Source of the DNA: Amaranthus tricolor
Lineage: Eukaryota > Streptophyta > Magnoliopsida > Caryophyllales > Amaranthaceae
DNA: 64,000 nt
Reading direction: 5' to 3'
Assembly: GCF_026212465.1 (NCBI RefSeq)
Contig: NC_080049.1
Span: 7,742,859 to 7,806,858 of the forward strand
Positions 45,701 to 55,819 of this stretch are shown piece after piece. Numbering within the stretch: position 1 is the stretch's first letter; every line of letters begins with the position of its first letter. The notes under the pieces were generated by a model. It worked only from the letters and a program-made list of their open reading frames with translations. It made no database searches and was not told where the DNA came from. The translations under genes were made by a program, and so were the position numbers.

Positions 45701-48700
45701 AGGTGAAGACTTTTGAGTCCTTGAAAGTGAATGCTCTTTATTGTGATGATTCGTGAATGTTTGTCTCCGAATACAAAAACAAAATTCTGGGCATGATTTG
45801 TTCCTCTTTTGGTATTGATTAAAATTCTTCATAAGCAAAATACACCTAGGGGCAATCTGATATTATCAGTATTTGACTTTTTAGACCTCTTGACTTAAAT
45901 GAATTCATTTGCCATCACTTTGATGCGACAAAGCCTTTCAATGTCTTGGTTTTAATTTTGGGAAATTTTATGTGCTAACCTTGAACTTTCGGCTCTTCCA
46001 CGTGGTAGACAAACGTTTTTTTTAATCCACATGGTGACCTTGACCTTCTAACATTTCCACGTGTTAGACAAAAGAGAAGTTAATTTTGTTTACTCTACGC
46101 TATTTTTATCCAACGTAATGACACTTTTTTCAAAAAAATAAACGTCATGATCACTCTAATTGACCACATATTTCGAAATCCAGTCGGAATAAATACTTAT
46201 TTTAACCAAAAACTTTACATTATGTCTACCACATGGACAACTTAGAAGCTCCAAGTTACCACGCAGATTTAAAAAAAATTGTGGAAAAGCCAAAAACTGA
46301 GGCTCACCACATGGAATTTCCCTTTAATTTTTCTTGCATTTTTGATAGACTGTGTTGCTATTCTTTTTTATTTACAGGATCAAATCTATACTTCTGGATA
46401 GCTATCTTACCAATAGCAGTGAGTTTAATTTCATCCACGCACTTAAGGTTTTCTATTTGATATTTCTATGTCCGGTGAAGAGTTATAAATGTGAATATGT
46501 GATGGACAAAGTCTGCGTCACAGTTGACATGGCTTGAATCCAGATTTATTACGTGCTGCCAGTAATACGATCCTTGATGAGTTGATGTTCTTTTTCCATG
46601 AAGAACATATGCAACCCTTGTTTACTTTAACATCTTTTAGCATGGAAAAATGATCTTTTATTGCTTTGTAACAACTAGATGTGTACAATGGGCCGGATAA
46701 GGGTCGGGTCGGGCTTAAGTAAATATGGTTCGAGTTGGATAAGGGCCCATGGTAACAATGAGCGGGCCAAAAAGTTTAATTTTCTTTGTGATTTTAATCA
46801 AACCATTTCTTCAAGAGAGAAATAACTTAACCTTCTTAATGCATAGTTTTTATTTGCTTCCTTGGCTTATTTTCGTGTATATCTAATATTTGTGTTGGTA
46901 GTGCAGCTTGTACTTTTGGTGGGTGCTAAACTACAACATGTTATTGCAACCTTGACGCTAGAGAGTGCTGGACTATCTGGATTCTTTACAGGAACAAAAT
47001 TAAAGCCTCGTGATGATCTCTTCTGGTTTAAAAAGCCAGAACTGTTGCTATCGTTAATTCATTTCATCCTTTTCCAGGTAGCAAGTTTTATACGACTACA
47101 ATTTACCTTGTATGAGGCAGTTTTACGCTTTGCTGCAGACCATCTTATATTATTCTGCCTTGCTAATTGCAGAATTCCTTTGAGCTTGCTTCGTTTTTCT
47201 GGTTCTGGGTACTTCCTTTCTCTATCTATTACTTATTTGGAGTGAACGACTATGGCTTTTTCAACAATGATATTGAACTTCTGGTAATAGCTGTTTGTGG
47301 TATCGTGTAAAAACAAGGCGACATCGTATCGTTTCGGCCGCGTTGTAAAGGTTTTCAAAACCAACGAACCGATATTTCCCGCATTGTAAAGGTGTTAAAA
47401 AAAAGTCTTTTGGGCCGTATCAAGGAATATCTTAAGGTTTCGACCGATATTTAGGCGTTACGATAACCACATCACTCCTTTTACCGCATCACCGTCCGTT
47501 ACTGCATTTTTACTCTATGGTCACTTTGTGGTCAGTTCTATTTAAGCATGCCTTTTCACATTGTGTCTTAATGTAGAATACGTGTTGTAGCCATGGAAGG
47601 AAAAAGAGGTCGTTCTGTTACATAATGACCGCTTCATAACGGATTTTGAGCTTACCGTTCCGCAAAACATCGTTACGCAACATGTGATATAAAATTATGG
47701 AGTAACAATCGTTAAGTCGTTGTTTTAACATTTTTGCTATTCTAATCTTTTCAAATACGTATTAGGTTCGAAAAGGTCTATCATAAGCTTATTTTAATAT
47801 ATGTTGTAAACGAACTTGAATGAAAATTGATGTTTTTCGAGTTAACAATTCACATTGCAATATCTGCAAAAACGAGTCGTGATATTGGGAGGTGCCGCAA
47901 TCCCGACGACATCTCCAAATTTTTATCTTGGGTATAGTTGACAAAATGAAGAGGAAGGTCATTTTGGTCCATCTTATTTTTCTTCATGTTTTTGGTGCTT
48001 GGTCGTAATATTGCATTTTCCATTTTACAGTGGCAGTTTGGCTATGATTCTTGCTTCATCAAAAACCATCTTCTGGTATACTTGAGGCTTATACTGGGGT
48101 ATGCTAATTCTTTATTTCGCCATTTATGTTATTTAATTTGTCGGTTTTTATTTTTGGTATTGAACAGCTACCATGTTACAGGTTTGCCGGGCAGTTTCTC
48201 TGCAGCTATAGCACCTTACCTCTGTATGCCCTGGTTACTCAGGTAAAAAGGAGAATATTTGTTACAGGAAAGTCGCTAATTTAAATGGAAAGAAGAAAAT
48301 TCACTTTCTTTAGACCTTGAAATCTACAATTCACTTTTAGAGCTCATATTATCGTAACCTGCAAACTTCTAAAATGCAGTATGTTTGATTTTCTGCTGAT
48401 CAAGTTTTTCGGGTTTCCACAAAACAGCTTGTAACTTAATAGTTTTGAATAGTCTAGAAATCTACCTACTTCATTATTATCTTGGGGGTGCTCAACAAAT
48501 AGTTACTTTTTTAGTTGACTTGTTTGACTAGTTGTAATTTAAGTGTTGGCGTTTTTGTTGGCTTTTAAGCTAGCTGGATAAGCCAACATTAAGGAGATGT
48601 TTGGTAAAATTAGACATTGGTTCCTGGCTATCTATTAAAGGTAAGTGAGCCAACAAGCCAAAAGCCAATTAGAAAAGCCAATGAAATTAGCCTTTTTATT

Positions 48701-49407
48701 TTGACTTAAAAGTCGCCAAATTTCTTTTGGCTTTTTTGTCCAAGTCAAAAGTCAAAAGTCAAGCCTAAAAGCTTTTACCAAACACCATGTTTCGGTTGTT
48801 TATTCTCTTTTTAAAATATCACAACATCTAACTTCATGGTGGTTTGACATTCCTTACTACTCCAACTCCAGAAAAACCTACCAAATATTGGCTTTTTTTT
48901 TACTTGGGGTAGACTAGAAAATCCCTACAACTCCGGAAGCCCTCAGCCTAAGCTGCCTTAGGATTCTCAGCTTTTTGTTTTTACTTTGTATTTGCTTTTG
49001 GCTCATTTTACCAGATGGGAACCAATTACAAGGCAGCCTTAATTCCTCAAAGGATAAGGGAAACAATTCACGGATGGAAGAAGTCCGCTGCCAAGAGAAA
49101 GAAGAGGCTCGGTATATTTGGTGATGATTCAACCATACATACAGACACAAGCACTATTGCATCACTAGATGACGATGACGACAATCAGCTGGTCAACATC
49201 CCTGAGGCTGGGGATGCTACACACTGTGAAATCGAACTACAGTCACCTTTCACAGTGGTTGCAAGTCCCCCAGTTGCTAACGAAAATTCAAGCCGTGTTG
49301 CCACTCCACTCCTTCAACCAGCTGCCTCCAGATCCCTACGATTACAAACTGAACCATTGACCGATGAACTCAAACGGTGTTTTTCCATGCCAACGCGAAA
49401 AGACTGA
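39762..49407 (+). CDS. MLO: MLO-family membrane protein, clade I type (AtMLO4/11/14-like)
   Basis: Fifteen exons splice in frame to 555 aa: 39762-39887, 40152-40209, 40336-40565, 40703-40819, 41075-41135, 42288-42382, 43382-43456, 44226-44311, 45653-45702, 46378-46418, 46907-47077, 47173-47208, 48031-48098, 48182-48242, 49015-49407. MLO proteins are plant plasma-membrane proteins with seven TM helices, and members have been described as Ca2+-permeable channels. Visible hallmarks: [12 protein letters not shown] start; four conserved extracellular cysteines C84, C97, C136 and C390; [59 protein letters not shown]; and a calmodulin-binding segment [17 protein letters not shown] near residues 439-455 with Trp446. 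Sequence and a GTPLL-like C-terminal motif point to clade I, whose Arabidopsis members act in root touch and auxin-linked growth rather than mildew susceptibility. Introns 3 and 5 begin with GC. No disruption was seen. Confidence 0.95.
40566..40702 (+). other. GC-AG intron 3 of MLO
   Basis: Exon 3 ends CCAGAG and the intron starts GCATGT; the acceptor is TTGTATAG. Frame and family similarity ([13 protein letters not shown]) require this junction. No GT nearby would preserve the frame. Confidence 0.8.
41136..42287 (+). other. GC-AG intron 5 of MLO
   Basis: The exon ends CTCACAG and the intron starts GCAAGT, the preferred GC-donor context (AG|GCAAGT). The acceptor is TTTTAACAG. It joins RHDVLT to EITREL in frame, as expected for the family. 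The intron carries a TA-flanked MITE. Confidence 0.88.
41528..41733. mobile_element. ~210-bp CG-containing MITE, copy c (best preserved)
   Basis: Termini GTGTAAAAATGCGG and CTTGTTTTTACAC form short inverted repeats (GTGTAAAAA/TTTTTACAC) and are flanked by TA on each side. The interior has GGTAACGG-like units and a TTGATACGGCCCAAAACG block. It lies in MLO intron 5. Confidence 0.8.
42571..42861 (-). mobile_element. tRNA-derived SINE-like element (nested or dimeric)
   Basis: On the minus strand, an A-box-like GGTTGAGTTGGTTCCTTG, then TATCAGAG and a B box GGTTCAAATC (plus 42748-42757). The unit AAGGAACCAACTCAA, then AGCTTAAG, GAGGCCC and TATACTCTAAC, appears twice (42571 and about 42792). The same family is at 52217-52406. 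It lies in MLO intron 6. Confidence 0.65.
45960..46322. mobile_element. MULE-type MITE with 9-bp TSD
   Basis: The left end GGGAAATTTTATGTGCTAAC pairs with a right end that reads GGGAAATTCCATGTGGTGAG in reverse complement. Similarity extends past 40 bp (GGCTCTTCCACGTGG vs GGCTTTTCCAC). It is flanked by TTTAATTTT at 45951-45959 and 46323-46331, a perfect 9-bp target duplication as made by Mutator-like transposases. It lies in MLO intron 9, ending 55 bp before exon 10. Confidence 0.85.
46676..46768 (+). mobile_element. hAT-like terminus in MLO intron 10
   Basis: TAGATGTGTACAATGGGCCG, followed by GGGTCGGGTCGGGC and GAGCGGGCC motifs, the subterminal pattern of hAT elements. No partner end was identified. 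Confidence 0.35.
47305..47515. mobile_element. ~210-bp CG-containing MITE, copy d (inverted)
   Basis: It begins GTGTAAAAACAAGG and ends ACTGCATTTTTACTC|TA: the reverse-complement orientation of copies a-c. It carries the matching GGGCCGTATCAAGG, GGCGTTACGATAACC and CCGCATCACCGT blocks. It lies in MLO intron 12. Confidence 0.75.
48597..48786. mobile_element. Short MITE (TGTTTGGTAAAA termini)
   Basis: ATGTTTGGTAAAA on the left and TTTTACCAAACACC on the right form TIRs. The interior has repeated AGCCAAAAGCC/AAGTCAAAAGTC motifs. It lies in MLO intron 14. A partial similar run (AAAAGCCAAAAGCCAAGTACC) occurs at 52190. Confidence 0.6.
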
Positions 49408-49791
49408 TCGTTTACGTTCTATGTCAGAATTGTAGGATATTATATAGTTTGGAATTTGTAGAAAATCTTTCCGATTATAGGTTTTGTTACAGAGTTTATA
49501 CGACAAATAAGTTGATAGGTGTTATAGGCGATTCCGTAGTATTGTAACACAGAGATGACATTTCATAAATGCCCACTGATGGACAGAAATATACAATCGA
49601 CGTTCAGATGATATTCGAGAATTTGTCAAACAAAAATTAACTGTAAGTTATTTGTAAATACAGAGTTCCTTATATCGGTTCGTTTATTTTAGACTGTTAT
49701 TTGATCATACACTGGTTGCTTAGTAAGTTACATATGCATTTTCCACAATTAAGTGAGTTTTTATTTATTCTGCAACATCATTTTTACGAAC

Positions 49792-50187
49792 TCAATCATC
49801 GTTAAGATCACCAACTATTTTGGCAGGCGGTTCTCCATCATGAGGTGGGCAATGTTCTTCCATTTTTCTCCGTTCCCTTTCACCGAGCATATCTTGTGAA
49901 AACCCCGGTTCATTACCTTGAGTTATGTCCCGTTCGTTGAAATCCATGTTATTTGCAGGGGGAGCGGCACAAGTGTAACAGAAATCCCAAGATGTACTAC
50001 AACAGTTGCCATTTCCGCCATTGCAAGGTCCACAGTTACCGTCAATGGAACAACATGCGTCTTGGTTCGGGCCATTACGTTGGGCAACCGAAGTGAGCAA
50101 CACCCTGTGAGCTAAGGAAATGTGTATACATAGTGAGAGTAGAAGAGATGCACACAAGGAAAGGGTGTGTAATGGTTTAGTAGCCAT
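49792..50187 (-). CDS. Small secreted cysteine-rich protein, family unknown
   Basis: A single exon of 131 aa. I chose the ATG at 50187 because it follows a TATA box by about 65 bp and starts a classic signal peptide (MATKPLHTLS, then LCASLLLSLCIHISLAHR; cleavage probable after ALA-like SLA near residue 26). The open frame upstream has no ATG. The mature part has eight cysteines in 29 residues, spaced CC-x5-C-x2-C-x6-CC-x6-C-x2-C (C45-C73), then an acidic/basic linker (GERERRKMEEH), a ninth Cys (C113) and a tail ending KIVGDLNDD. There is no membrane anchor. It is convergent with MLO, stop codons 385 bp apart. I do not recognise the family. Secreted Cys-rich proteins of this size may be signalling or defence peptides, but that is only inference. 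Confidence 0.7.
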   Translation of the reverse strand: MATKPLHTLSLCASLLLSLCIHISLAHRVLLTSVAQRNGPNQDACCSIDGNCGPCNGGNGNCCSTSWDFCYTCAAPPANNMDFNERDITQGNEPGFSQDMLGERERRKMEEHCPPHDGEPPAKIVGDLNDD

Positions 50188-50250
50188 TGAATTTGGTGCT
50201 ACACTTGATATGTTTTGAAGGTTGAAATGGGCCTTGTGTGAGTTGCTGGT

Positions 50251-50256
50251 TTTATA
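50251..50256 (-). promoter_or_regulatory. TATA box of Cys-rich gene
   Basis: The minus strand reads GGCTATAAAACC, a consensus plant TATA box, 64 bp upstream of the chosen ATG. This implies a leader of about 30 nt and supports this ATG as the true start. Confidence 0.65.
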
Positions 50257-51525
50257 GCCTTTAACTAAGTAGATATGCAATGTTAGGGTAGTTTTGAAAA
50301 TGCTGTCTTTCAGTCTATATTCTGGTATCACTCTTTGTGTGAGTGGGGAGTTTGGTTTTTGCAACTATATGCCCTATGTTTAAGCAATGATCTAGCCTAT
50401 AAAAAGGTTTTAGAGCACTAACCATCTATTTGGTACACGGTATTATTAGAGCGCACTATAGGGTTACTTGAGACCATGGTTGTTGGAATTCCGATCTCGA
50501 TTTATGATTTCACGGTTCTACGATCGACAGGATTGTATGATCCTGATAAGATCTAGAATTTAGATTATAGGATGCATAAGACGATTTTACGATCCGACGA
50601 TCCAATCCTACAAGAATGGTCTCAATCATAAATTGATTTCTTATGATCTAGATTACGTTAACATTAAATATAAATTAAAATTAATTTATCTATATGACAA
50701 AATTCATATATTTATTGATTTTTAAGTTTAAAATGACTAATAAAACTTTAAAAGTATTTCTTTTTATAACTTAATAGATCAAGTTAAATATTGTTTATCT
50801 ACTACTCCTTCCGTCCTTAAGAAATTTCCACTTTTCATTTTAAGATGTTCCATTTGTTGTTTCCATAAGGATTCTTCTCATTTATATTACAAATTTTGGA
50901 CAAAAATAACCTTACTAATCCTCATTTTAATATTTTAATATTGCTTATAGTCCCCACATATTTTCCACTAAATTTCATTTTAACATTTTTATATTTTTTA
51001 TGATCCCCACATGTTAAGTCTTTAAAGTCTTATTTTAAGTCTTAAATTAAAGTCTCACGAGTCATTGAAAAGGTATATTTCACTTTAGTTTAGTTATATC
51101 ATGCTCTACTTGTGTGATGACTTTGAGAACAAAGTTTCTTGTTTGAAATTCTATGTTATTACAATTGCATTCTATTATCCAATATTATTAAGTGGCTCCC
51201 ACCTAAGATAGGGTTTGAGGGTCAAATATATGCCATCTTATCCTTATTAGTGACAACACTAACAAAGTGATTGTTCACCTCTGGTAGATAACATCATGTG
51301 CAACTTCACATAAATACAAACGGCCGTTTAATAGTAGATACTAAATGGTGAAAATAGTTGTAACATTTCGTCCTCGAAGTTAAACTAAATCTCAAAGTCT
51401 TAACTAACTACATTCCCGACTATACAATCATAATGTGTAACATAAGAAACCAAGTTAAACCAGCTAACCTTAAGACTTCTACCACAACCTAGCATTACCA
51501 AGACTCACAATTCAAAAGAGCTAGT
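50257..51525. other. Promoter flank and decayed repeats
   Basis: No gene. About 50470-50650 holds repeated ACGATC/GATCC motifs of an unassigned palindromic repeat. 50803 begins with TACTCCTTCCGTCC, one Stowaway-type end, but a clear opposite end was not found. Confidence 0.4.
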
Positions 51526-52165
51526 TGTAACAACCCGACTTAATGTTAACTGAGTAAACAGAGTCACCACGGGGTTTATTTTCCAAGAAACTTAAATCTC
51601 AATTCCAAAACTTGAGCAATGGGGTCACCAGTTCTAAAACATAGCTAATTCAGATAATTCTCAAACCAAACATCTACTAATACAATGTAATCATAAAAGT
51701 TAATATCAAAGTCCAATATAACCAATACATTCTAGTCTAATATACATTTACCAAAACCTAATACAAAACTACAAATTCTCACGTGCTTAGCTCAATTTAA
51801 CATCCATGTAATTCTAATCATCAATGCTAACCCATCGTTCCCGATCGATTTCGATCTGTAGACAGTCTAAAAGATGGAAACAATAAGGGGTCAGGTTAAA
51901 CTGAATGAGAAGTACAATCCAAAACAACAAAACACAATAATTCAAATCATAGGTTTAAAAGTAACGTCAATTTTCTAAATCTATATGCACAAGGAGTCTA
52001 GTTTGAAAGGTGCCCCATAGCTCTAAGGCTATGTCACTCTCGGGTGAAGCTAGTCAATATCTGAATGACAAATAGCCTCAAAAACAGGGAGTAGGGAACA
52101 ATGTTCCTCAACTCCGTCAATGACCAGCTCGCAAGCCCGATCCATTGAAAGTCATTTACCAAATA
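51526..52165 (-). mobile_element. LTR of a probable Ty3/gypsy element (solo or partial)
   Basis: On the minus strand it ends AACCCCGTGGTGACTC...GGGTTGTTACA, an LTR 3' end of the type seen in plant chromoviruses. About 310 bp (51845-52155) are homologous to 56055-56370, with shared CTAAAAGATGGAAACAA, CACTCTCGGGTGA and TCCGTCAATGACCAGCTCG blocks. No coding region is present. The far end is uncertain. Confidence 0.55.
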
Positions 52166-52216
52166 ATTTTATTAATTGTTTGACCAACCAAAAAGCCAAA
52201 AGCCAAGTACCAAACT

Positions 52217-52406
52217 GTCAAGGAACCAACTCAACCAAAAGCTTAAGCTGATGGTTGATGCCCCAGGATATGTTATATAAATGAGGGGTGGTTGAGATTC
52301 GAACCCGTGACCTCTCATGTTGACTCTGATACCATGTCAAGAAACCAACTCAACCAAAAGCTTAAGCTGATAATTGAGGCCCCAGGATATGTTATATACT
52401 CTAACA
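52217..52406 (-). mobile_element. tRNA-derived SINE-like element, second copy
   Basis: The same family as 42571-42861: a B box GGTTCGAATC on the minus strand (plus 52296-52305), TGGTATCAGAG, and the unit CAAGGAACCAACTCAACC, then AGCTTAAGCTGAT, in two copies (52217 and 52336). The duplicated end unit again suggests a nested or dimeric structure. Confidence 0.65.
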
Positions 52407-52831
52407 CAAACAACCCAAAACAAGGAAGAAGTCGTCAGGATTTTTAGTACGACTAGAATCGGTGAGATTCTCAACAATTATATTTGATGAACCATTAAGA
52501 CTCAACGTTTTTAAGCTGAAACGCGGTTAAATAATAATTCACATGATGCAAGGGTCGAGTCGATACGTTTGGCGACACAAGCACAACCTACTCGTGACTT
52601 GACACGACACAAGCCTCAATCACCACATGGAGTTCCATGCTTAAATTATGCTGAAAAAAGAGACATCACATGTTGTGCGTACCACCCACATACACACCAT
52701 GACATACTTACCATTTTCTAACATATTCCGGGGAAAAAGTTTTTAAAAAGGATGATAATGCACTGTCACATTATTGCCTGCAAAGTCGGCGTGCTCGTGC
52801 TGTGTCATGGGAATCATATCACCATATCAAA

Positions 52832-53162
52832 TACTTTCTCCGTTCTGATATTGTTGCTACATTTGCATGGACACGGGAATTAAGAAAAGTGATTGATCTA
52901 CACTGTAGCTGATTGTTTACTTAATAGAGTATAGTATTTAATTATTTTTAATTGAAAAAGAAAAAAGAAAAATAGGTTGTTAGGTTACTTTATAGAGTAT
53001 AGTATAGTATTTTATTATAAAGTATAGAGTATAGAGTAGGATAAAAATAGGGGTAAGTAGAACTTTAAATGATTGTTTTATTACTAAAAACGGATATGTA
53101 TCAAGTAATATGAAATTGCCAAAAATAGAAAATGTAGCGGGTATTATGGAACGGAGGAAGTA
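52832..53162. mobile_element. Stowaway-like MITE
   Basis: TACTTTCTCCGTTCTGATAT with GCTACATTTGC on the left pairs with AATGTAGCGGGTATTATGG and ACGGAGGAAGTA on the right, with TA at each end. It directly abuts the first unit of the tandem repeat that follows. Confidence 0.8.
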
Positions 53163-53599
53163 ATACTCTAATTTAACAACCAGCTTGCCATATAAAAGTT
53201 ACAGAATTAAAGTTGAAGAACTTTTAAATATTGCTATATGGCTTGCTTAAAAATAATTTCAAAAGATGTGAATTAGATCTTTTATATTAATTAATTAATG
53301 ACAATTTGAAAATAAAACTTCCCTTACAAGCTAAAGTACTTTTGCTTTTTGAAATTATTATCATATCATATAATCACCATATTATATCATAAAATATAAT
53401 AAAATAATACTCTAATTCAACAACCAGCTTACCACATGGAAGTTAGAGAATTAAAGTTGAAGAGCTTTTAAATGTTGCTATGTGGCTTGCTTAAAAATAA
53501 TTTCAAAAGATCTTAATTAGAGTCTTTATATTAATTAATTAATGACAATTTGAAAAAAAAAACTTCTCTTAAAAGCTAAAGTACTTTTTCTTTTTGAAA
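53161..53599. repeat. Two direct copies of a ~195-bp unit
   Basis: 53161-53351 and 53404-53599 share about 88% by eye: AATACTCTAATT, CAACAACCAGCTT, AATTAAAGTTGAAGA, GGCTTGCTTAAAAATAATTT, TTAATTAATTAATGACAATT, GCTAAAGTACTTTT. They are separated by about 50 bp of AT-rich DNA. There is no coding potential. Confidence 0.85.
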
Positions 53600-54521
53600 T
53601 CAAATAAATTCATATTCAAATAATAATTATGATTACCTATATTGAAAAAAGACTTTTCAAATAATAATTCTCACAATTGTAATATAAATACAGTAAAATC
53701 AATCAGACATCGTTCCCAAATAATTTTTTTGAATTTGAAAAATGTTTGATTTGCATTCAAACAATATAGAAGATATTCTAACCTTTTTCCAAATACTCTT
53801 GACCCGATTCAAAACTTGATAACATATCACTAAGATTATGATAAGTATTAAGATATTAATGATCAAACATGAAGTCATTTGACAATTAAAGTCAAAATTA
53901 AAAAAAATAAATTATATGGTCGAAAATATGAGCTACATTTATAAATGCGACTTTTGGCGGTTGAATATGTTAGGAGAGATAGCTATATACTTATAACATT
54001 GGAGAATTTAGGATTAAGTAAAAATTAATTTTTATTTAATCTCACATATATATATATATTGGTTATAAAGTTGTAATATCAATACATGTTTCGCTTTATC
54101 GGGCTACCCATCAATGTATTTAATACTTAATTTTTTTCTTGGACTATATTATGGTAATATAAATTGATAAAGTCGTATATGTTTACATTTTTAAAATTTT
54201 TTTTACTTATGTTTCATTATTTGGTAGTAGGTCATTTGGTATCCAAGCTTAATATGAGAAGATATCATCCAATATTCAGATTATTCATATTATTCATAGT
54301 TAATCAACAAGTGATATTATTATTGAAAAATCATAAAAATATTAGATAATTTTTAATATTTTCTTCATTCATATAAGACTATAAGAGTATTAGACATAAA
54401 CCTATGTTAAGTATGAAAAATAAAGAATTCTAATATTAAATATGTTGCAGTCTTATAAATATTTAAACTATGTGGTGTGATATATATTATCTAACTATAA
54501 TTTATAAAAAATTCTTTAAAG
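53600..54521. other. AT-rich intergenic, nothing recognised
   Basis: No ORF of note, no repeat boundary, no RNA gene seen. Confidence 0.45.
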
Positions 54522-54529
54522 GTTCAAGT

Positions 54530-55189
54530 TAGGGATGCAGGCGGGGCGGGTCTAATAGGAGACTCGCCCCATCCCCGCCCCATCGGGGAGGGGATGGGTC
54601 CCGATTTGATGGGTCATGGGGCGGGTAAGGGTATAAAATTCATATCCACCGCGGGGATTGGGATGGGGATGGATTTTAGGTGATAGCCGCCCCGCCCCGC
54701 CCCGCCTCAAGATACCCGCCTCAAAATATTTTTAAGTCTTTTGCTAGTTTTCGTTTTCTTTCCCGTTTTGTAAATGCGATATCTTCTTCGTCCGGACTCG
54801 CATTTGTCTTCATAAAAATAGTTAAAAGAGTTCAAAGTTGTTAATGATGAGTCGATTGGTATTTTAACTAGTTATTGATATTTATGTAATAATGTTATTA
54901 GTTTTATAAAATGATTGAATATAAATATGTGGCACAGATGGGTATTAAGCGGGGATTTGATGGGTGGTGTGGCGGGGAAAATGGGTATTACATGGGGATG
55001 GATATCTAGATGGGTGGTGGGGCGGGGATGGTTTTAGATACAAACCCATCGGGACGGGGACGGGGAAAAAAATTATACCCGCCACGAGGATGGGAATAGG
55101 GATGAGGATTGCATTAACAGATGGAGATGGAGATAAGGATGGTAATTCCAATACCCGCCCCGCCCCACCCCGCCACATTTACATTCCTA
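54530..55189. mobile_element. Non-autonomous hAT element with 8-bp TSD
   Basis: The ends TAGGGATGCAGGCGGGGCGG and (reverse complement of the right end) TAGGAATGTAAATGTGGCGG are TIRs. It is flanked by GTTCAAGT at 54522-54529 and 55190-55197, a perfect 8-bp target duplication diagnostic for hAT. The 660 bp contain many GGCGGGG/GGGGATGG subterminal motifs and no transposase. The unbroken duplication suggests a moderately recent insertion. Confidence 0.9.
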
Positions 55190-55819
55190 GTTCAAGTATA
55201 TACAATCCGTGCATGTCACGGCTATTACACTCGTGGTGGCACCATCCCACATAATGCCCATGTCTATTGGCTATGCATTACTAATATGAGAAAATTCATA
55301 TTTGGTTTACATCCTTTCAAATCCATCTGAGATTGCCCCACTTTTATATAGTATCTCTTATTTTTCATTATTACAACAATATTAATTTCATTATTCTTCA
55401 CAAAATCTCTTATTTTCCTCTTAGTGCTCCATAAGAAATCACAAACATATATATAGTATCTATTATTTTGAAAGAGAATTTATAAAACAAACTTATAATC
55501 TATAAATTATTTCATTAAGTCATCAAATAAAAAAAAAAGGGTTTTTCCATATAAAAAAAATTGTTGAATTCTATCACGCTATATATAATATCATATTAAA
55601 TAATTAATATCATTAAAGGTGTTAGAATTCCCAATCGTCATACATAAGTTTCATTTAATTACTCAATTAACTAAATTTTCCTACACTACTACATCTATTA
55701 ATAATAATAAAATATTATTTATGAAATATCTTATAATAACTCGACTTACTTTTAAACCAAGTAAGAGAAGTTGTCATGTATTCATAAACCCAAAAAAATG
55801 AAGTCAAATTCAACATAAT

